A DNA stretch of 64,000 bases from Gammaproteobacteria bacterium (GTDB lineage Bacteria > Pseudomonadota > Gammaproteobacteria > UBA6429 > Thiohalophilaceae), in the NCBI GenBank assembly GCA_016194635.1, contig JACQBC010000037.1:124001-188000 (forward strand), written 5' to 3'. The translations under genes were made by a program, and so were the position numbers. The notes under the pieces were generated by a model. The model was not told the origin of the DNA, did not search any database, and saw nothing but the letters and a program-made list of their open reading frames with translations. Positions 28,835 to 37,988 of this stretch are shown here, piece after piece; position 1 is the stretch's first letter, and every line of letters begins with the position of its first letter.

Positions 28835-30175
28835 TCAGACGAAAGAATACGCCAGGCCCAGTAACGCGCACACGCCGATCACCTGCATGATATCGATCTT
28901 GTATTTCCACAACGCCACAAATGCCGCGAGGGCAACGATCACCGGAAATGCATCAAACCCGCCGGAAAACGGCGCGCTGGCGGTTGCTTTGGGCCAGACG
29001 GTGTGCCAGGCGAAGAACACGGCGAGGTTGAGGATTACACCTACGACAGCAGCGGTGATACCGGTGAGGGGCGCGGTGAATTTCAATTCATTACGCGTTG
29101 CTTCCACCAATGGGCCCCCGGCCAGGATAAAAAAGAACGACGGTAAAAAAGTAAAAAAGGTGGCCACGGTTGCGCCAGCAATGCCCGAGGCAATCGAATT
29201 CGCGAATACACCTTGGCTGACCCCGCCCAGATAACCGACCCAAGTGACGATCATTATGAGCGGGCCGGGAGTGGTTTCACCCAAGGCCAAACCGTCCATC
29301 ATCTGCGGACCGGTTAACCACGCAAAGTGTTCGACCCCTCCTTGATACACATAGGGCAACACCGCATAGGCACCGCCGATGGTTAAGAAGGCCGCCTTGG
29401 TAAAAAACATCCCCATTGCTTTCATGGGCGGGTGCATGCTCAGTGTCAACAAGGCCGCCGCGCCTATCAATACAAAGATGCCGGTCGTGGCGATGAATTT
29501 TCCCCAGGAAAATTTGGCATGGGCAGGCGTGGGTGTGTGGTCATCGATGATCGCGGGACCGTATTGTTTATTACTCGCACCGTGGCCTCCACCTCCTTTG
29601 AATTTAGCCGGTAGCAGTTTGCCGCCGGCCGCGCCGAGAATCCCCGCGGCCAAGACGATCCATGGAAAGCCGATATCGAAAACAAACACACCGATAAAGG
29701 CTAATGCGGCCATGCCCCATAAAATTTCATTTTTCAACGCCCGCGAGCCAATACGCCACGCGGCAAATACGACTACGGCAACCACGGCCGGTTTAATACC
29801 GTAGAAAATCCCTTGCACCAACGGTACCTGTCCCCAGGTGAGATAAATCCCGGCGAGTAATGACAGCAACACAAACGCAGGCAGGAAAAACAACACGCCC
29901 GCAATCACCGCGCCGCGTACCCCGTGCATCAACCAACTAATATAAATGGCCAGCTGAATCGCCTCCGGCCCCGGCAACAACATGCAGTAATTCAGCGCGT
30001 GCAGGTATCGATGCTCGGAGATCCAGCGGCGTTTTTCCACCAACTCCTGATGCATCAGGCTGATCTGTCCGGCCGGGCCGCCAAAGCTGATAAAACCAAG
30101 CTTGAGCCAATATTTAAAGGCATTGCCCAGGCTCACCGGCGCCGGTGGTGTCGTAGGTAGGGCGGTTGGTGTCAT
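28835..30175 (-). CDS. chrA: Chromate transporter ChrA, first copy
   Basis: A 446-residue paralogue of the next gene, with the same two-half design: LGFISFGGPAGQISLMHQE and CMLLPGPEAIQLAIYIS in the first half, and AAFLTIGGAYAVLPYVYQGG and LALGETTPGPLIMIVTWVGYLGG-type sequence in the second. A Gly/His-rich central loop (KGGGGHGASNKQ) is a difference from the shorter copy. The start at 30175 overlaps the chrB stop by 4 nt and has AAGGAAAA upstream. Substrate is inferred from family and from chrB. Confidence 0.93.
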   Translation of the reverse strand: MTPTALPTTPPAPVSLGNAFKYWLKLGFISFGGPAGQISLMHQELVEKRRWISEHRYLHALNYCMLLPGPEAIQLAIYISWLMHGVRGAVIAGVLFFLPAFVLLSLLAGIYLTWGQVPLVQGIFYGIKPAVVAVVVFAAWRIGSRALKNEILWGMAALAFIGVFVFDIGFPWIVLAAGILGAAGGKLLPAKFKGGGGHGASNKQYGPAIIDDHTPTPAHAKFSWGKFIATTGIFVLIGAAALLTLSMHPPMKAMGMFFTKAAFLTIGGAYAVLPYVYQGGVEHFAWLTGPQMMDGLALGETTPGPLIMIVTWVGYLGGVSQGVFANSIASGIAGATVATFFTFLPSFFFILAGGPLVEATRNELKFTAPLTGITAAVVGVILNLAVFFAWHTVWPKATASAPFSGGFDAFPVIVALAAFVALWKYKIDIMQVIGVCALLGLAYSFV

Positions 30176-31143
30176 GTGATTTTCCTTTTGCAAGGTAATT
30201 GTTGTGGAGTGCTGAAGGCTTGGTACAAATCGTCGAGGATCGGCAACATGGCTTTAAGCAACGCATTGTCGTTGCGGCAACGTGCCCGGGCTCCGGTGAG
30301 GATGGCGGCAAAGCCATCGGCTTCACTGATAGCCACACCGCCGACATCCAGATAATGGATCATCGCGGCGAGTTGGCTGAGCGCTGGATCGGCTTGCAGG
30401 TTAAAACTGGCGAGCAGGACCTCGAAGGTCACCTTGTCGCCGCTATGGGTAAAGCAGGCGTTATCAAAATCAAACCCCAACGCGTGTTTGGGACACTTAG
30501 CGGTATCCTTGAGCCAGACAAAACGCGCACGTTTATCGATGAAACGTTGTATCAGCCAAGCACAGGCGACCCGATCTACCCACAAGTGCTGACGAGTCGC
30601 CCAGGTACGACCTTGATAGTCGGCAATCGCACGCTGCGGAATAATGCCACGACGCGGGTGGGGCTCGCCGTCACTGAAATGCTGATCGACCGCGAGCGTA
30701 CACGCGGTTAGCGAAGTACCTGTCTTGGTTTGTAGATCTGTTGGGAAAAAATCCATGGCCACGGTGGTGTCGAAATCTGTTTGTAACTGCGCCAGTTTCT
30801 GGCGCACGCGGCCCTCGGTACCGCGGAGCAATTGCCGCAGCAGGGTTTGAATGGATTTTTGCAACGCCATATACGCCGCTGAGCGGTCGAACAAGGGTAA
30901 CCACTCGCGACGCTGGGTGCTGGACAATTCGACCGGAAAACGATACGCCCGGCCGCCCGACTGTTCAATCTCTTGCTGACAGCGATCCAGGCACAACAGG
31001 GTGTGATTATTTTCGGCCGCAAGGTACACCCCGTCGCGCAATAGCGCCGCGCCGCTGGTCTTCAGCGCCCGCCACAACCGCATCCGTGACGCTGTTTGGC
31101 GGCCGGAGAGGCGTACGATGAACAAAAACCAGCGAGGCTGCAT
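30172..31143 (-). CDS. chrB: ChrB, chromate-responsive regulator
   Basis: A 323-residue protein with the N-terminal ChrB domain (WFLFIVRLSGRQTASRMRLWRAL, then GVYLAAENNHTLLCL) and the C-terminal ChrB domain from about residue 185 (HLWVDRVACAWLIQRFIDKRARF, FTHSGDKVTFEVLL). In characterised operons ChrB acts as a chromate-sensing regulator of chrA. The start at 31143 (MQPRWFL) is preferred over a TTG 24 nt upstream, which would lie inside the palindrome. First gene of the operon. Confidence 0.92.
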   Translation of the reverse strand: MQPRWFLFIVRLSGRQTASRMRLWRALKTSGAALLRDGVYLAAENNHTLLCLDRCQQEIEQSGGRAYRFPVELSSTQRREWLPLFDRSAAYMALQKSIQTLLRQLLRGTEGRVRQKLAQLQTDFDTTVAMDFFPTDLQTKTGTSLTACTLAVDQHFSDGEPHPRRGIIPQRAIADYQGRTWATRQHLWVDRVACAWLIQRFIDKRARFVWLKDTAKCPKHALGFDFDNACFTHSGDKVTFEVLLASFNLQADPALSQLAAMIHYLDVGGVAISEADGFAAILTGARARCRNDNALLKAMLPILDDLYQAFSTPQQLPCKRKIT

Positions 31144-31156
31144 AGTACGAAGAGTA

Positions 31157-31174
31157 TATAACATCAATGTTATA
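31157..31174. promoter_or_regulatory. Perfect palindrome before chrB, operator candidate
   Basis: TATAACAT, CA, ATGTTATA is an 8+2+8 perfect palindrome 13 bp upstream of the chosen chrB start. Its position overlapping the expected promoter and its symmetry fit a repressor site, most simply for ChrB itself. Confidence 0.6.
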
Positions 31175-31758
31175 AATACAACAGAATAATAATCTGCGCG
31201 GTAATTTATGTTATTTAGTTATCGCTACGGCGGTTGAGTTCACCCTCTTTGAGAGCGCATTACCCGGTACATTTATCTACACAAAAAACACTTCTGTTTT
31301 TCATTAAATGCGTATAGAGAACAAAAGCCGTGAAAAACCGGAAAATTGACCGTATTGTTAAAAGGGGAAAGTAGTTACACCCGGCAGAATTAGTCTGGAC
31401 AATTTAACAGTGATAGATAAAATGATGGCGAGTCTATTGGTTGGGCGGTCTGATCGTCGATGCTGGCTTGGCCAAGGAGTGGAACGATGTCGACAAACGC
31501 ATCGCCATTATTCAGCGGCCGGCAGCAATTATCGGGCGGGGAGTGGGAATTGGTCGCGTTTATGTATCGTATTTTAAGTATATAAACGCTAGAAACCAGC
31601 CCTATATTTAGCTCAAACCCTGTGCGATCTCGGTTATACTACGTCTATGGATTGACCGCATAGATCATATTATTTAGGTTACCGCCAGGGATTAGGGATA
31701 GGGATACGTCAAAGAATAATAAACAGGTTTTCATCGACACAGGTGAGGGGATACAACA
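31175..31758. other. Gene-free stretch, possibly with a gene remnant
   Basis: No complete gene is supported. A stop-free stretch of 61 codons at 31426-31611 on the plus strand lacks a start codon and encodes protein-like sequence (GLIVDAGLAKEWNDVDKR, then RVYVSYFKYINAR), so it may be the tail of a decayed membrane protein gene. The AT-rich part after 31611 presumably holds the promoter of the lipoprotein at 31759. Confidence 0.35.
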
Positions 31759-34700
31759 ATGACACATCGCGTAAATGTTCTATTTATTTCGGTACTGTTT
31801 GCAATAACGGCTTGTGGGGGAAGCGGGGGCGGGGATAGTCCTCCGGTTGTATCCTGCAGCAACGCACCCCCTGCCTCCCCTCCACCAGTACTTCCCAAAT
31901 TGACTTCCCCGGCCGTTGTTCAAGTCAGCGTGAGCGTCGCGGACCCCGGAGTGACAGGCGGGACGGTAAGTTATCGGTGGAAAACCACCGATGGCAGTAT
32001 TGTCAATTCTAACGCTTCGACAACCGACTGGACACTGCCAAACGGCCCCGGAATACACTATGCCTATGTGCTCGTTGCAAATGGTTATGGGGGCTATACC
32101 GAACGTCGTATCGGCGTTAATACCGACACCTTTGGTTTGACAACGGTGGTTCCCCCTGACGCGAATTATGCCGCCCCGGCGGGAGGTGTGCAGACCGGCA
32201 ACTATTACAGCAGTTATGTGGATGGCGACAGTATTTTGGAAAAGACCTATGATGAAAATGAGTTTCGTACTTACATGCCCGACGTGCAGGTCTACCTGCT
32301 AAATAACGTTACCAACACCACGTTTCCCGCGGCAGGCGCCGCCGCACCGGTGAAGACCAATGCCCGTGGACAATTTGTGATTCCGGGGGTTAGCCCACAA
32401 GCGGCGGATCCAGCATATACATTCGGTGTATATACCCTGCGCTGTTCAGGCGGTGGGGTGCCCTGGGGTGATTGCAATGCTATCACCGAGATGCCCGATA
32501 TCGCGGTCAATGAAAGCCGCAGCACCGGCCGGGTTGCGGGCGCCACGATCAATGGCCGGTTCCGCCTGGCCGATAAATCCGCGTGCGGAACCGTGAATGA
32601 GTTCTTTGCCGTGGAAGTGACCGCCACCGCCACTCTGTTGAATCGATCCGGGGCGCCGCTGCCCAACCGTGTGCCGATTCGTTTAAGTTACGAAGGCGAC
32701 TATACCTTTTTACAGGATGCGGCGGCGGCCTTTGTGGACATCGCCTGTGAAGCGAATGCCACGGTTCGTATACCCGTGGGCCAGAATGACGCGACCCAAA
32801 ATAAATTTTTGGGCATTGCGACACTGGCGGGCGTCCGAGCGCCGATCATTTCGGCGATGAGCGCGACCCTCAGCACTGTCGCGGTGGGCCAGTTTTCACC
32901 TCCACCGACGGGCCTGCCCTCCGATTGGGTGCCTAGTAAGGAAAAATTCCTGGCTTACCGGGGATTGGATAGCCGCAAAGGCGCGTGTGAGTATTATAAA
33001 TCCATTGGCGCCGTTAGCAGTTGCGATGCCAACGGCCATTTCAGCGGCGCGATCAGTTTTAATGATTGGAAACGCACGGTCCGCATGGCGCCCTATGCGG
33101 TGGCGGGTACCACGGAATATCAGGCTACTTATGTCAATCAGGTGGATTTAAATTTGACCCGCAATCATCATTCTATTTCGTATGGGCCGGGCGATACCGC
33201 AGGCTATGTCTGTAATCATCTAGGGCCCAAGGACACTACCCAGCCCGAGATCAATACCGCGATCGACAATGCGGTGAACGGCAAGGATCTGGTGGCCTGT
33301 GTCGCGATGGATCACCGCGTCAGTCCGGGCGTGAATGGCAACCAGCCCTATACGCGTTTCTTGGTATTTGGTCCGGACGGTAGCTTGTTGCCGTCGATCA
33401 ATCTGGACGGACGCAGCGAGAAGTTCGTGCCGGGTACTTGCGTGGTGTGTCATGGTGGCGATAAATATACCGGTAAGTTCCCGGAAGACGGCAGCGGTTT
33501 TGCCAATATCGGGGCACATTTCCTCCCCTATGACATAGGCAATTTTGCCTTCTCGTGTAAACCCGGGTTGACCCGCGCCGATCAAGAAGAGGCGCTGTAC
33601 CACTTAAATCAGAATGTGCTCAACAGCGGGCCCACTCTGGCGGCGCAAGATCTCATTACGGGTTGGTATGCCGCGGGTTCGCATACGATGAATGTTGACT
33701 ACCTGCCCGACAGTTGGCAGGAAGCCAATCTTCCTGTTGTTAACCAAGGTAAAGGCATGGCGAAGGTGTACCAGACCTTGATTTCGCACAGTTGTCGGAC
33801 CTGCCACGTCAACCTGCCGGAAAAATATAATTTTGATCATTTCCTAAATACCGTGGATTTTTTGAATTCCACGGTATGCGGGACTACATCCGATCAATGG
33901 CGCGGTTACTCGATGCCAAACTCATTGGTCACCTTCAATCGTTTTTGGCAATCCCCCGAGCAAGTCGCGGCGTACACAACCCTCAAAGAAGCTTGTGAAC
34001 TGCGCAAACACGCCTATCTGGGCAACGGTGATCTTGCGGCGGGAGATTCACATACCGTGAATACCAATATCGACGGTACCCTGTGGGCGCGCGGCAATAA
34101 CGCCTCGGGGCAGCTCGGCGATGGGTCGACCACCCACCGTGCCACCCCGGTGCAGGTGGGGAGTGATGCAAACTGGTTACGGGTTGGCGCCGGTAAGAAC
34201 CATACCCTCGCGATCAAGAATGATGGCACCTTCAACGACGGTACCTTATGGGCGTGGGGTGATAATACCTATGGACAACTCGGCATCGGCACCAAGAGCC
34301 CAACCCCTAATCTTGTGCCGGTCAAGGTAGGGACCGATAGCGATTGGCGGGACGTTGTCGCCGGCGAGCGGCATACCATCGCATTGAAATCGAACGGCAC
34401 CTTATGGGCGTGGGGCAGCAATGAATTCGGCCAGCTGGGTATTGGTCCCGTGGCAGAATCGTTAGCCCCGGCGCTGATCGGCACGCTCGCTGATACTGAT
34501 TGGATAAGTATTGCCGCGGGCAGCTTTCATACCCTGGCGGTAAAGGGATATCCGTTTAACACACCGTCAACGGCGACACTGCGTGCCTGGGGAAAAAATG
34601 ATCTGGGCCAACTCGGCGATGGAACATTTAACAATCGTAATCTGCCCGTGCAAATAGGCTCAGACACGCACTGGCTCTTTGTTGCGGCCGGTTCCAACCA

Positions 34701-35433
34701 CAGCCTCGCAATTAATATTATCAACCTACCCATTTACATATCGACATTATGGGGCTGGGGGGATAATGCCGTGGGCCAGCTGGGGGATGGCACGTCTAAT
34801 TCGTATAACCAGCCGACTCAGATCGACAGCTACACGGGTTGGCAATCGATCGCGGCGGCGGGCAACCATAGTATTGGAAGCGGTCCGGGTTTATTGGGCT
34901 GGGGAGACAATAGCTTTGGACAGTTGGGTGACAACACAACGACCAATCGCTCCAGCCCAACGCCCATCAGTTCTAATAATAGCTGGAACTGGTATCCTCA
35001 AATCGCGGTCAATCGTCCGGCAATTGGCATCGGTACGAATCATACGGTGATGTGGGATACCTATGGTTATTTGTGGTCGTGGGGTAGTAACGCGGCGGGT
35101 CAGTTGGGGGACGGCACGACCACTCCGCACCTTGTCCCGTCACGCAGCCTAATGGCACCTATTATTACCGCGATCCCGCCGGAAACGACCATTCCCACCG
35201 GGTCCAATTTTCAATTTAACTTCTCGGTATTGAATATCAATGCACAGCCGTCATTAAAATTCAGCACGGTTTCAATACCCGCGTGGCTAACGTTTAATCC
35301 TAACTCGGGACTCCAGAACACGGCCATACTGAGCGGGACCTCGCCCAGTACCCCAGGTTCTAACACGGTCACGTTGTCCGTCGACGATGGCATTTTGACA
35401 ACAAACTATACGTTTACGTTTACCGTCCAATAA
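31759..35433 (+). CDS. Diheme lipoprotein with a seven-blade RCC1 propeller
   Basis: A 1224-residue cell-envelope protein of unrecognised function. Order: signal peptide and lipobox ITAC; Gly/Ser/Pro linker; Ig-like region (VSVSVADPGVTGG); a conserved middle region with GACEYYKSIGAV and NQVDLNLTRNHHSISYGPG; heme c motifs CVVCH (near residue 565) and CRTCH (near 678); then seven RCC1 repeats from about 755 to 1130 (for example LWAWGDNTYGQLGIG); a C-terminal cadherin/He-PIG-like domain ending FTFTVQ. Residues up to about 755 are paralogous to the gene at 56532. Two hemes suggest electron transfer at the cell surface or in the periplasm; the propeller suggests binding. Confidence 0.85.
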   Translation: MTHRVNVLFISVLFAITACGGSGGGDSPPVVSCSNAPPASPPPVLPKLTSPAVVQVSVSVADPGVTGGTVSYRWKTTDGSIVNSNASTTDWTLPNGPGIHYAYVLVANGYGGYTERRIGVNTDTFGLTTVVPPDANYAAPAGGVQTGNYYSSYVDGDSILEKTYDENEFRTYMPDVQVYLLNNVTNTTFPAAGAAAPVKTNARGQFVIPGVSPQAADPAYTFGVYTLRCSGGGVPWGDCNAITEMPDIAVNESRSTGRVAGATINGRFRLADKSACGTVNEFFAVEVTATATLLNRSGAPLPNRVPIRLSYEGDYTFLQDAAAAFVDIACEANATVRIPVGQNDATQNKFLGIATLAGVRAPIISAMSATLSTVAVGQFSPPPTGLPSDWVPSKEKFLAYRGLDSRKGACEYYKSIGAVSSCDANGHFSGAISFNDWKRTVRMAPYAVAGTTEYQATYVNQVDLNLTRNHHSISYGPGDTAGYVCNHLGPKDTTQPEINTAIDNAVNGKDLVACVAMDHRVSPGVNGNQPYTRFLVFGPDGSLLPSINLDGRSEKFVPGTCVVCHGGDKYTGKFPEDGSGFANIGAHFLPYDIGNFAFSCKPGLTRADQEEALYHLNQNVLNSGPTLAAQDLITGWYAAGSHTMNVDYLPDSWQEANLPVVNQGKGMAKVYQTLISHSCRTCHVNLPEKYNFDHFLNTVDFLNSTVCGTTSDQWRGYSMPNSLVTFNRFWQSPEQVAAYTTLKEACELRKHAYLGNGDLAAGDSHTVNTNIDGTLWARGNNASGQLGDGSTTHRATPVQVGSDANWLRVGAGKNHTLAIKNDGTFNDGTLWAWGDNTYGQLGIGTKSPTPNLVPVKVGTDSDWRDVVAGERHTIALKSNGTLWAWGSNEFGQLGIGPVAESLAPALIGTLADTDWISIAAGSFHTLAVKGYPFNTPSTATLRAWGKNDLGQLGDGTFNNRNLPVQIGSDTHWLFVAAGSNHSLAINIINLPIYISTLWGWGDNAVGQLGDGTSNSYNQPTQIDSYTGWQSIAAAGNHSIGSGPGLLGWGDNSFGQLGDNTTTNRSSPTPISSNNSWNWYPQIAVNRPAIGIGTNHTVMWDTYGYLWSWGSNAAGQLGDGTTTPHLVPSRSLMAPIITAIPPETTIPTGSNFQFNFSVLNINAQPSLKFSTVSIPAWLTFNPNSGLQNTAILSGTSPSTPGSNTVTLSVDDGILTTNYTFTFTVQ

Positions 35434-35689
35434 CCCGCACCGGCGGTGCTAGGTGTTGCAACAGTCAACGGTTTTTTTTATATGACCGCGTCGGCTACGC
35501 CAGTCCATGGAGGGACTTGCTAGGCGGTGTTAAGAACGAACCGTCGAGTAATTGTCTGGGGGCCACGCGAGTTGCTAGCTGGCTGCCGGAATGTCAGTTT
35601 ATCTCCGCGCATTAAATAAAGCACAAAATATCAAAAACCCTCACCAGGGCAACGCTACCATCCTCTCACTGCAATGACCGGAGAGTGTG

Positions 35690-36052
35690 ATGAGTGCTAA
35701 TTTTAAAAATACCTGGGAAATATACGTGGCGGCGTGGAAAGCCGCCAGCGCCGCCGAAAAACATGCCTTATTCAAGGCGTGCCTAGACTCTGCCTGCGTA
35801 TATACCGATCCGCTGATAAAAACCCAAGGGTGGGAGGCGCTGCAGGCGTATATGTTGGATTTTCACCGCCAAATTCCCGGAGGGCATTTTGTAACAACGT
35901 ATTTTCTGGCGCACAACCACAAAAGTATTGCACAATGGCAAATGCGCAACGCGGATAATACTGTGCTGGGCGTGGGAATGAGTTATGCTGAATACAATGA
36001 CACGGGCAAACTGGTGGCCATGACCGGTTTTTTCGAGCCCCCGGGCGGATAG
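35690..36052 (+). CDS. SnoaL/NTF2-like protein
   Basis: A 120-residue protein with the cone-fold pattern of SnoaL-like/NTF2-like proteins: N-terminal helix (FKNTWEIYVAAWKAAS), CVYTDPLIKTQGWEALQAYM, then beta strands GGHFVTTYFLAHNHKSIAQW and VGMSYAEYND ending TGFFEPP. The family includes isomerases and small binding proteins; the reaction here is unknown. GGAGAGTG precedes the ATG. Ten nucleotides before an AraC-type regulator, so the two are probably one unit. Confidence 0.75.
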   Translation: MSANFKNTWEIYVAAWKAASAAEKHALFKACLDSACVYTDPLIKTQGWEALQAYMLDFHRQIPGGHFVTTYFLAHNHKSIAQWQMRNADNTVLGVGMSYAEYNDTGKLVAMTGFFEPPGG

Positions 36053-36062
36053 GTGATCGGCC

Positions 36063-36935
36063 GTGAATTATCTAAAGCAGGTGCAGATAGGCATCGACTA
36101 TATCGAAGCCCATCTGGATACTGAAATCAGCTTGGCGCAGGTGGCGGAGGCCGCGGGCATCAGTCAGTGGCATTTCCAGCGGATCTTCAAGGCGCTGACC
36201 AACGAAACCTTAAAAACCTATATTCGCTCCCGACGATTCGCCAGCGCTTTGGAAAAACTCCTGGTCACCAAAACCAGGATCATCGATATCGCCCTCGGCG
36301 CGGGCTTTGAGTCGCAAGAAAGTTTTACCCGTGCGTTCAAAAAAACCTTCGCCATGACCCCCAATCAATACCGCAAGCTGGGCAACAAAAGCCTGTTTCT
36401 GAAAAAGATACAGTTTAACAGCGATTATTTACGGCATATCAACCAGAATATTTCATTACAACCACAGATATACCATCAGGAAAAAAAACTGCTGGTCGGT
36501 CTACGGACGTGTTTTTATGGCGTGGATTCCGAGAAAAACAATATCGCCGAGAAATTGCCGCCGCTGTGGGATAATTTTTTGCGACGCAAGGGTGAAATAC
36601 AAAACTTGGTCCTTGGCATGGGTTACGGTGTGGTGCAACAGACCCAAGAAAAAACCGATCAACTGGAATATTACGCCGCTTTCGAGGTGAGCCAACTTGG
36701 CACGGTTCCAGAGAAAATGCTCAGCATCGAGTTACCCGCCGCCACCTATGCGAAGTTTACCCATCGCGGCGAAGTGAAAAATATTAACAATACGGTTAAT
36801 TACATTTACTCAAACTGGTTGTTGCAATCGGGTCTGCGGCATACCTACGGCGCCGATCTGGAGTTCTATGGGGCTGAATACCATCCGCTATCGGATAAAT
36901 CGGTTATTCACTATGCGATTCCAGTGGAGATGTAA
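36063..36935 (+). CDS. AraC-family regulator with GyrI-like ligand domain
   Basis: A 290-residue protein starting with GTG. Residues 1-105 form the double helix-turn-helix DNA-binding domain (ISLAQVAEAAGISQWHFQRIF and IDIALGAGFESQESFTRAF...FAMTPNQYRK). Residues about 130-290 resemble the GyrI-like/AraC effector-binding domain (LVGLRTCF, LEYYAAFEV, PAATYAKFTHRG, LEFYG). This is the Rob/SoxS-like 'N-terminal HTH' architecture. Likely controls the SnoaL-like gene directly before it, but no operator was identified. Confidence 0.88.
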   Translation: MNYLKQVQIGIDYIEAHLDTEISLAQVAEAAGISQWHFQRIFKALTNETLKTYIRSRRFASALEKLLVTKTRIIDIALGAGFESQESFTRAFKKTFAMTPNQYRKLGNKSLFLKKIQFNSDYLRHINQNISLQPQIYHQEKKLLVGLRTCFYGVDSEKNNIAEKLPPLWDNFLRRKGEIQNLVLGMGYGVVQQTQEKTDQLEYYAAFEVSQLGTVPEKMLSIELPAATYAKFTHRGEVKNINNTVNYIYSNWLLQSGLRHTYGADLEFYGAEYHPLSDKSVIHYAIPVEM

Positions 36936-36982
36936 AACCACAGCAGTGACAGCGGCCGGTGCACTGCGTCCCCGGATCCCTG

Positions 36983-37003
36983 CCCTCTCCCAGTGGCAGA
37001 GGG
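36983..37003. repeat. C/G-rich CCCTCT...AGAGGG hairpin
   Basis: CCCTCT, CCCAGTGGC, AGAGGG forms a 6-bp stem 47 nt past the AraC-type gene. No T-run follows. Resembles the hairpins at 627, 62093 and 62973. Confidence 0.4.
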
Positions 37004-37086
37004 GATTCATGTTAAGGAGGGAGGGCGTAGGTAATGGATGGGGCGGTGGTAGAATGCGTAGTGCAAAAAAATCAAGGACACCGCCA

Positions 37087-37476
37087 ATGAAACATACTTC
37101 CAGTAAAAAGATCCGTCATGGGTTTGAAAACAGAAGTCAGCCGCCACTATCGCCTCGGGCGTTTAGAATTAGGCTAGGCAAATATACGTTGGCCGCGTTA
37201 TTGTTAGTGGCTGTGGTTTTGTACAGTGGGATGCTGGGTTATCACTATTTAGAAGCCTTGAATTGGATCGATGCTTTTCTAAATGCGTCAATGATCCTAG
37301 GAGGTATGGGACCGGTGAATGAATTAAAAACCACGGCGGGTAAACTCTTCGCGGGCTTGTATGCCTTGTTTTCCGGATTAATATTCCTAGTGGTCGCCGG
37401 CTTGGTGTTTGGGCCGTTATTACACCGTTTGATGCATAAATTCCATTTTGACACGGAAATGGATAATGACAACTAA
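37087..37476 (+). CDS. Two-helix membrane protein with channel-like pore segment
   Basis: A 129-residue protein with a basic N-terminus and two transmembrane helices: LAALLLVAVVLYSGMLGYH at about 35-55 and LYALFSGLIFLVVAGLVF at about 96-115, followed by a His-rich tail (HRLMHKFHF). Between them lies a re-entrant-like segment WIDAFLNASMILGGMGPV. Helix-pore-helix resembles two-helix potassium channel subunits, although the filter position reads GGMG rather than GYG. AAGGACACC precedes the ATG. Conducting ions is a hypothesis only. Confidence 0.65.
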   Translation: MKHTSSKKIRHGFENRSQPPLSPRAFRIRLGKYTLAALLLVAVVLYSGMLGYHYLEALNWIDAFLNASMILGGMGPVNELKTTAGKLFAGLYALFSGLIFLVVAGLVFGPLLHRLMHKFHFDTEMDNDN

Positions 37477-37494
37477 TCAACCTAACAATTAGCC

Positions 37495-37941
37495 ATGCCT
37501 GACATTATCGGAATCGATCACCTCTATGTCACGGTCTCGGACCTTGCGCGGTCCGAGCAATTTTACGATCCACTGATGGCTATCCTCGGTTTTCGCAAAA
37601 GCCTGTTTCAACTCGGTGGTGAGAACCATATTCACTATTACAACCGTCACTTCGGTTATGTGCTGCGGCCCGCCCGATCGGCCCAGGCGCACAATCCCTA
37701 CGCCCCCGGGCTGCATCATTTTTGTTTGCGGGTGGAGGACAAAGCCGAGGTCAACGAGGTGGCGCAAAGACTCAAGCAGCTAAATATTGCCGCGAGCGAA
37801 CCCAGGTTATATCCGGACTACGCGCCGGATTATTATGCGGTTTTCCTCACCGACCCCGATGGAATGCAACTCGAAATCACCAACTACCGTCAGGAGCGGC
37901 GGCAACGTCACGATCATTGGCAAGACCTGGAGGTCAAATAG
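37495..37941 (+). CDS. VOC-family glyoxalase/dioxygenase-like protein
   Basis: A 148-residue single-module VOC protein: IGIDHLYVTVSDLARSEQFYDPLM at the N-terminus (His is a typical metal ligand), PGLHHFCLRVEDKAEVNEV in the middle, and YYAVFLTDPDGMQLEIT at the C-terminus (Glu is a typical ligand). The presence of His, His and Glu suggests metal binding is retained. Eighteen nucleotides after the two-helix membrane protein. Substrate unknown. Confidence 0.85.
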   Translation: MPDIIGIDHLYVTVSDLARSEQFYDPLMAILGFRKSLFQLGGENHIHYYNRHFGYVLRPARSAQAHNPYAPGLHHFCLRVEDKAEVNEVAQRLKQLNIAASEPRLYPDYAPDYYAVFLTDPDGMQLEITNYRQERRQRHDHWQDLEVK

Positions 37942-37988
37942 TTGTATCCTTCGCGGGTCGGTTATCTAAACAACTCAAGGAGTCGGTA

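Noticed and set aside
31426-31611. 61-codon open stretch as a real gene
   Set aside because: No start codon in frame and no ribosome-binding site; at most the remnant of a gene, so it was left in the spacer entry.
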